Assembly: GCA_009823395.1 (NCBI GenBank)
Contig: CM020507.1
Location: 5,336,501 to 5,400,500, forward strand
Origin: Thamnaconus septentrionalis
Taxonomy: Eukaryota > Chordata > Actinopteri > Tetraodontiformes > Monacanthidae
DNA length: 64,000 nt
Direction: 5' to 3'
Part shown: one piece after another, positions 59,689 through 64,000 of the stretch
How positions within the stretch are numbered: the stretch's first letter is position 1
How the letters are laid out: every line of letters starts with the position of its first letter
Notes under the pieces: generated by a model
The model's input: only the letters and a program-made list of their open reading frames with translations
Database searches by the model: none
Told to the model about the DNA's origin: nothing
Position numbers and translations under genes: made by a program

Positions 59689-60940
59689 ATGCCAATAAAA
59701 ACAATGGTAGCCACTCCACAGTTGCACCCGAGGCAACAACATTTCAACTAATTAGACTATTGATAGAAATGTCTGTTTTACTCATGATAAATTTGATTGG
59801 TTCACGTGCAGGAAATCCATCCAATCAGCTTCCTTCTCAAGCACTTTTTGTTTTATCATCTTCCTAAAGAGAATACGTGAGATGAATGAATTCATGAAAC
59901 ATTGAAATGCACTGTGTGTTGGAACTAATTCCAACACAACATGAATCGAAGTGAGTGAGGGCGATTTCCAACAGTCAACCCAGTTTGCCCAGTTTGGGGA
60001 GAGTGGGGGATGGGTGGATGGGGGTGGGAGGGGCTGGGTGTGTTCGCCCAGGATGAAATAATGAGGCGGGCAGATGAGATCCCACTGCCATGGTGTGATG
60101 CCCGAGCGTTGGAGCGCACGTGATTCACAACACAGCTGATCCGCCATTGTCTTTCAGGATCAGTGGCGTTGACGTTCACGCCGCCGCTAATTGCCTGCGA
60201 TGAGCAGCAGCCGTAACAAACTCGCACCCGGAGCGAGAGCGCCGCCACGGGCTCCATGGGCAGCGGCCGCGCACGTCACCGTGCATCAAGCGCTGCCTCT
60301 TTATCTGCTCTCAGCCCCCCAGAGGTGGCTTTGGAAATCCCATACGAGCCGTTCCTCTTCTCATCTTAGAAGCAGAGCGAGATGGATCTCATGACAACAG
60401 CAACCTGGCTGAGCCATTGCTAATGGTGAATTACTGGAGCTTATGCAAAATACACAACAAAAGTTACCGAGAAAGAAATTCAAATGTGGATGAGTCATGA
60501 ATATCATAAACTTGCATTTTTTTTGAAATGTCTCTTTGAGCCTGGGTAACAGCAGTTTATCCACTCGACTTTCCTCTGAGAAAATGGGAAATAAAATAAA
60601 CCGGGGGAAATTATATTGCATTGTGTTGATGTGAATTATAATTCTTTTTTTTTTTTGCTGAAGAAATAAAATATAGATGAGACTGTCTGGCTCTGTTTGC
60701 TACTCACGTCTCAATGGCTGCCGGCTCTTTCAATCCAAAAATATAACTTTTTCACCATCCATCTTTGTTGTTCACTTTCAGCTTAATGAACTTTACTGGG
60801 AGGTGAGACCAGAGGTTTTAGCAATGCTACGCTAACTCCGACTATCCTACATAAACCAGCTTGGCTAGGTAGCCGAGCTGCACATTAATGCAGGATTTTT
60901 TAAAAATAATATATCGTATAATAACATACATAAAGCAATA

Positions 60941-61071
60941 ATGGTCTTACTGCTAGTTAGCTGCCATCTTGCACCACCATTTTTTAAGGACTGACAGTAA
61001 CATAAACAGGAAACGCTGTCAGGTCCTTAAATACTGGGCTTCCATAAAAAATTGACACACTGGACCTTTAA
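60941..61071 (+). mobile_element. Second copy of the TTAAAGGTCCAGTGTG element, right end
   Basis: Shares CTAGTTAGCTGCCATCTTGC and CACCACCATTTTTTAAGGA with 20306-20836 and ends ACACACTGGACCTTTAA, the reverse complement of the other copy's left end. The left boundary is not clear and may lie near 60740. Confidence 0.6.
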
Positions 61072-61747
61072 TTGTGTAAACACGGGGCCAACGAGACCTC
61101 AGACAACCCAGCTCGGCTACCGACAGAAGCAACAGCTTTTGTTGTATTCATCAATTTTCCATTTCACCAAAGCGCAGAGGAAAACAGCGCTAAGACGGCA
61201 GAAAATAAAGAAATAAAGCCAGGAAACCACCCGGCCTGACTGGAGCTCATTCCCCTGTTTTTCTATTTCCATTGGCTGAAAGGAGAAGTGAGTTGATAAG
61301 CGGAACCTGGTTGCCTGCAGCGTGCAGCAGACTGAAAATATAATCAAAAGGAAAACAACGACAGCCATCAGCGCTCATTTTTTTTTTTTTTTTTTTAACT
61401 TTTTTCATCTTGTCAGACGCAGTCGGTCTCCGCAGCGACCGCTTTACTAATAGCTTCTGGAGGAAGAGTGGCGGCCGGCAGGCGACCTATCAAAGCTGCT
61501 TCACAACGGGAAGCCACTGCAAAATATCTCCACATGGACACCGGTCCTAGTTTGAGTCATAAGTTTGAGTGATAACCAAGTGGGGAAAATAAAATATAAA
61601 AAACAACATCATCAGTAGGCTGCAATTGATTCTGTTATATTTATATAGAGATGTATTTATTCTGTGAGATTGGGAGAAGTAGTGCTGGGGATAAATTAAG
61701 TGTAAACTTATTGTTGTAGTATAAAAATGACTTTAATTGCCTTTCAG

Positions 61748-61783
61748 TCATTTTGGCCTTTAATAAATTAAAGGCCAAAATGA
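61748..61783. repeat. Perfect 17-bp inverted repeat, 2-nt loop
   Basis: TCATTTTGGCCTTTAAT, then AA, then ATTAAAGGCCAAAATGA. An almost fully self-complementary 36-mer with no known transposon end around it. Confidence 0.9.
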
Positions 61784-62041
61784 TTTTTAAATAAGTTTAG
61801 ACAGAAGATTTCTTTATTTTCAGAAAATAATGTGTGCAGCCGCCCTGAGACCCTTCACAACAGCGCATCTGCAGTCCAGCCTAGGGTTCAAATATCACAT
61901 CAGTGTGATAAATTGAGGCCAAGGCAAATTAAAATCAAATAATTTCCAATAGATTTCAGCTAAATTGAATGAAGAAGGAATGAAGAAGCTGAGGCCACAC
62001 GGAGGTGCTTCTCAGCACCCTGCTGTTGCTGCTGCACCTTC

Positions 62042-62103
62042 CGTCCTCCTCTTCCTCCTCCTCCTCCTCCTCCTCCTCCACCTTTTACTCCTCCTCCTCC
62101 TTC
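62042..62103. repeat. (CTC)n-rich interrupted repeat
   Basis: CTC/TCC triplets with interruptions. Confidence 0.9.
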
Positions 62104-62559
62104 TCCTCAGAGGATAAAATGGAGAGCAGCCAGCAGTCTGCCTCCCTGAGTGATGGATGTCCACCATCAACAGGGAATGTAAAGCTGGCTTCACAAGAAA
62201 CTCAGTATTTCATCGTGGTTGGCGCCACCTGGGGCTCCACCCTGAACTGCGTCGGCGCCGCAGTTTGTGTTAGATCACGTGTGGAGGCCTGACAGACGCA
62301 GCTGCACGGATCCAATGACAGTCTGATGACTCACACAGCTGATTTTCCTCAGTGAGTCGGAGACTCATCTGAACTCAGCAACCAGGAGGCCAGTTTCCCG
62401 TTGTGAACAGACGACACGGGAACATTGCGCTGATCAGGGCTGACCTGCTGTGACGAGACAAAAGGTCGATGGAAGGTCGAGGGATTCAAAATGAATCAAA
62501 CGAAATACGATTCAAGCGGCGATGGCGGAGAAGAAGCGGCTCAGCGAGTCAGAGGAGGC

Positions 62560-62760
62560 GAGTGTCAGACGCGGTCGGCCCGTGAGTCACACCAGCGTTA
62601 ACGCAGCCAGTGGGAGGCGCTCTGACGTAGGCTCCGCCCCCTCAGTCACCTGCACTGGCTGCTGCGGCGCCTCTTAAACCCCTCCCCCGACCTCCACCCG
62701 GTTTTCTTTCTAAAGCGCTGGGGATGAAGCTGCATCATCTCTGTGTAGAGAACAGAGGGA
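62560..62760. promoter_or_regulatory. Promoter-like GC-rich region with AP-1, CRE-half and GC box
   Basis: Within about 200 bp: GTGAGTCAC (AP-1-like), CTGACGTAGG (CRE half), GCTCCGCCCCC (GC box) and raised CG content, followed by GGGGATGAAGCTGCATC. No exon with a donor could be fixed next to it. It may be the promoter or enhancer of a gene outside the window. Confidence 0.25.
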
Positions 62761-63563
62761 GGAGTGGCGGTGCCGTGCAGAGCTCAGGGTCCAGAAGCAG
62801 GGAGTGACAGTGGGAGGTGTGGCGCTTGGAGGTTCTGATCTGATGTCGGTGTTCAGATGAGACACCTTGGGGAAAGCGATTCCACTTCACCTTCACTCAG
62901 TGGGAGTGAAACTGAGCAGGTGGAAGACTGAGAGGTCTGCTGGGACGCGGCTGATTTAACAAGAAGAAAGAAAGAAAGAAAAGACTCCGTGGAGCAGCAT
63001 CACGGACGTTCTGCTGAGCGCCCCCCCCACCCCACCCCTCCTCACCTCCTACTGTCACACTGCAGAGTGACTATGGCAGCGCCGCTCAATGAGCACATTG
63101 TGACAGCTCTATCAAAGCTCCTTCCTCGAGAGACAGATCAGCGTGAAGCATCCAGCACCGACTCCTCTCTCTCTCTCCCTCTCTCTCCCTTTTTTATCAC
63201 TTAAGATTTTAGTATTGTACATGAACGTTGGCGTCTTCAATCTGAAAAGGACTCTGGCTGAGAAAATTGCGAGGAAGAGAAGTCAACTCGTCATTATTAT
63301 GTTTTATTATGAAATAAAAGGGGCTTCTGTGTTTTTTTTTGGAGAGGGTTGATTCCATTGAAAGGCTTCAAAACAGAGAAGTAGGACAAAGTCTTTGGAT
63401 TGGAGTTGGTGAAAAAGAAAGAAAAATAACTGGACAGAATTCTCTAGGGATGTTAACGATCCATTGATTGCTGTTTACCCAATTCAATGAAACAAATAAC
63501 AATTCATTGAAAAGCAATGTATATATATGTGAGTTTGTATATGTACATATATATATGTATAGG

Positions 63564-63565
<2 letters not shown>

Positions 63566-63619
<54 letters not shown>

Positions 63620-63623
63620 GAGA
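63566..63623. repeat. (GA)n microsatellite
   Basis: About 29 GA units with one AC interruption, preceded by a TATG-rich tract. Confidence 0.96.
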
Positions 63624-63920
63624 ATCCAGTGTTGAACTGCTGTTGTCCATATCTCCTCCACAATGGAAATAATTTTCCCCCTGGAGTGCAGCGGGATTAT
63701 CATTACCACTATTATTAATATAATAATTATTATTATTCTAATCAATATTTCCGCTGATCCACTGACTGCTCTCCAGCAGCGCTGGCAGAATTTGAATCGC
63801 TCCGAGTGGTCCCTTCCTGATTTACAGACCATCTCAGCAGGAGACCCGCATTTCATGTTTCCTGAATGACGACGTCGTGTTTATTCCTGGTTATTACGCA
63901 CAACCTGAAAAAAAGAAAAT

Positions 63921-64000
63921 CCAATGAGCAGACGGTGTATAAAAAGGCCCCTGGGTAAGGGGCCGGCCGCTGAACGAGCTGCACCTTTAATCCGGCCTCA
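63921..64000 (+). promoter_or_regulatory. Candidate core promoter at window end: CCAAT and TATA boxes
   Basis: CCAAT at 63921-63925 and TATAAAAA at 63938-63945, followed by GC-rich GGGGCCGGCCGCTGAACGAG. If used on the plus strand, transcription would start near 63967. The gene would lie to the right of the window. The CCAAT-TATA distance is short, so confidence is limited. Confidence 0.35.

Larger units (their letters stand above)
56840..62559. other. Intergenic stretch, no gene recognised
   Basis: Contains (TA)n at 57294-57357, a perfect palindrome at 58293-58315, SINE-like and inverted-repeat elements (listed separately) and a (CTC)n tract at 62042-62103. ACTTAAAGCTGCAGTATGCA at about 57128 looks like one end of another short fish DNA element whose partner end was not found. 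No exon was recognised. Confidence 0.5.

Overview
This window is vertebrate nuclear DNA, almost certainly from a ray-finned (teleost) fish. Genes are split by GT-AG introns, several short (72-700 bp). There are long di- and trinucleotide microsatellites, and the dispersed repeats are fish-type: hAT and Harbinger elements, short inverted-repeat elements opening TTAAAGG, a tRNA-headed SINE-like family and an L2-type LINE tail. The species cannot be named from the sequence.

Left end, 1 to about 12.5 kb (+): the 3' half of slc4a4, the electrogenic sodium-bicarbonate cotransporter NBCe1. Twelve exons with matching phases run from a partial exon at base 1 to a stop at 7433-7435 and encode the last 515 residues of the A/B-type protein. 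A thirteenth exon (10220-10328) carries an alternative tail ending in the PDZ ligand ETSL. The 94-nt exon at 6553-6646 acts as a frame switch. When included, the protein ends in HTSC. When skipped, the 80-nt exon at 7392-7471 is read in another frame and joins the ETSL exon (NBCe1-C type). The last intron holds an antisense decayed hAT-type transposase gene related to GTF2IRD2, with a 21-bp coding-period minisatellite inside it.

Middle, about 12.5 to 28.3 kb: no protein gene recognised. It contains microsatellites, a THAP-like ORF remnant, an inverted-repeat element, an L2-type LINE tail and a perfect hairpin. The GC (vitamin D-binding protein) gene, which lies between SLC4A4 and NPFFR2 in mammals, was not recognised here.

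About 28.4 to 46.5 kb (+): npffr2, a neuropeptide FF receptor 2 class A GPCR of 436 residues. It has three coding exons (34093-34438, 41515-41614, 45480-46344) and a probable non-coding first exon ending at a splice donor after 28780, downstream of a GC-rich, CRE-containing promoter-like stretch. Its introns hold several tRNA-derived sequences, a Harbinger-type element with a Myb/SANT-like ORF, and long TG and AT tracts.

Right part, about 46.6 to 64 kb: intergenic, with a hAT MITE flanked by a near-8-bp duplication, a TTAAAGG-type element, a SINE-like body, two striking perfect inverted repeats, and promoter-like sequence near 62.5 kb and at the extreme right end (CCAAT plus TATA).

The order slc4a4 then npffr2, same strand, matches the mammalian SLC4A4-GC-NPFFR2 block. 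The two genes have unrelated functions (ion and bicarbonate transport; neuropeptide signalling), so the linkage is ancestral synteny rather than a functional cluster. I saw no previously unknown multi-gene system. The most informative biology is the dual-frame C-terminal splice switch of slc4a4.
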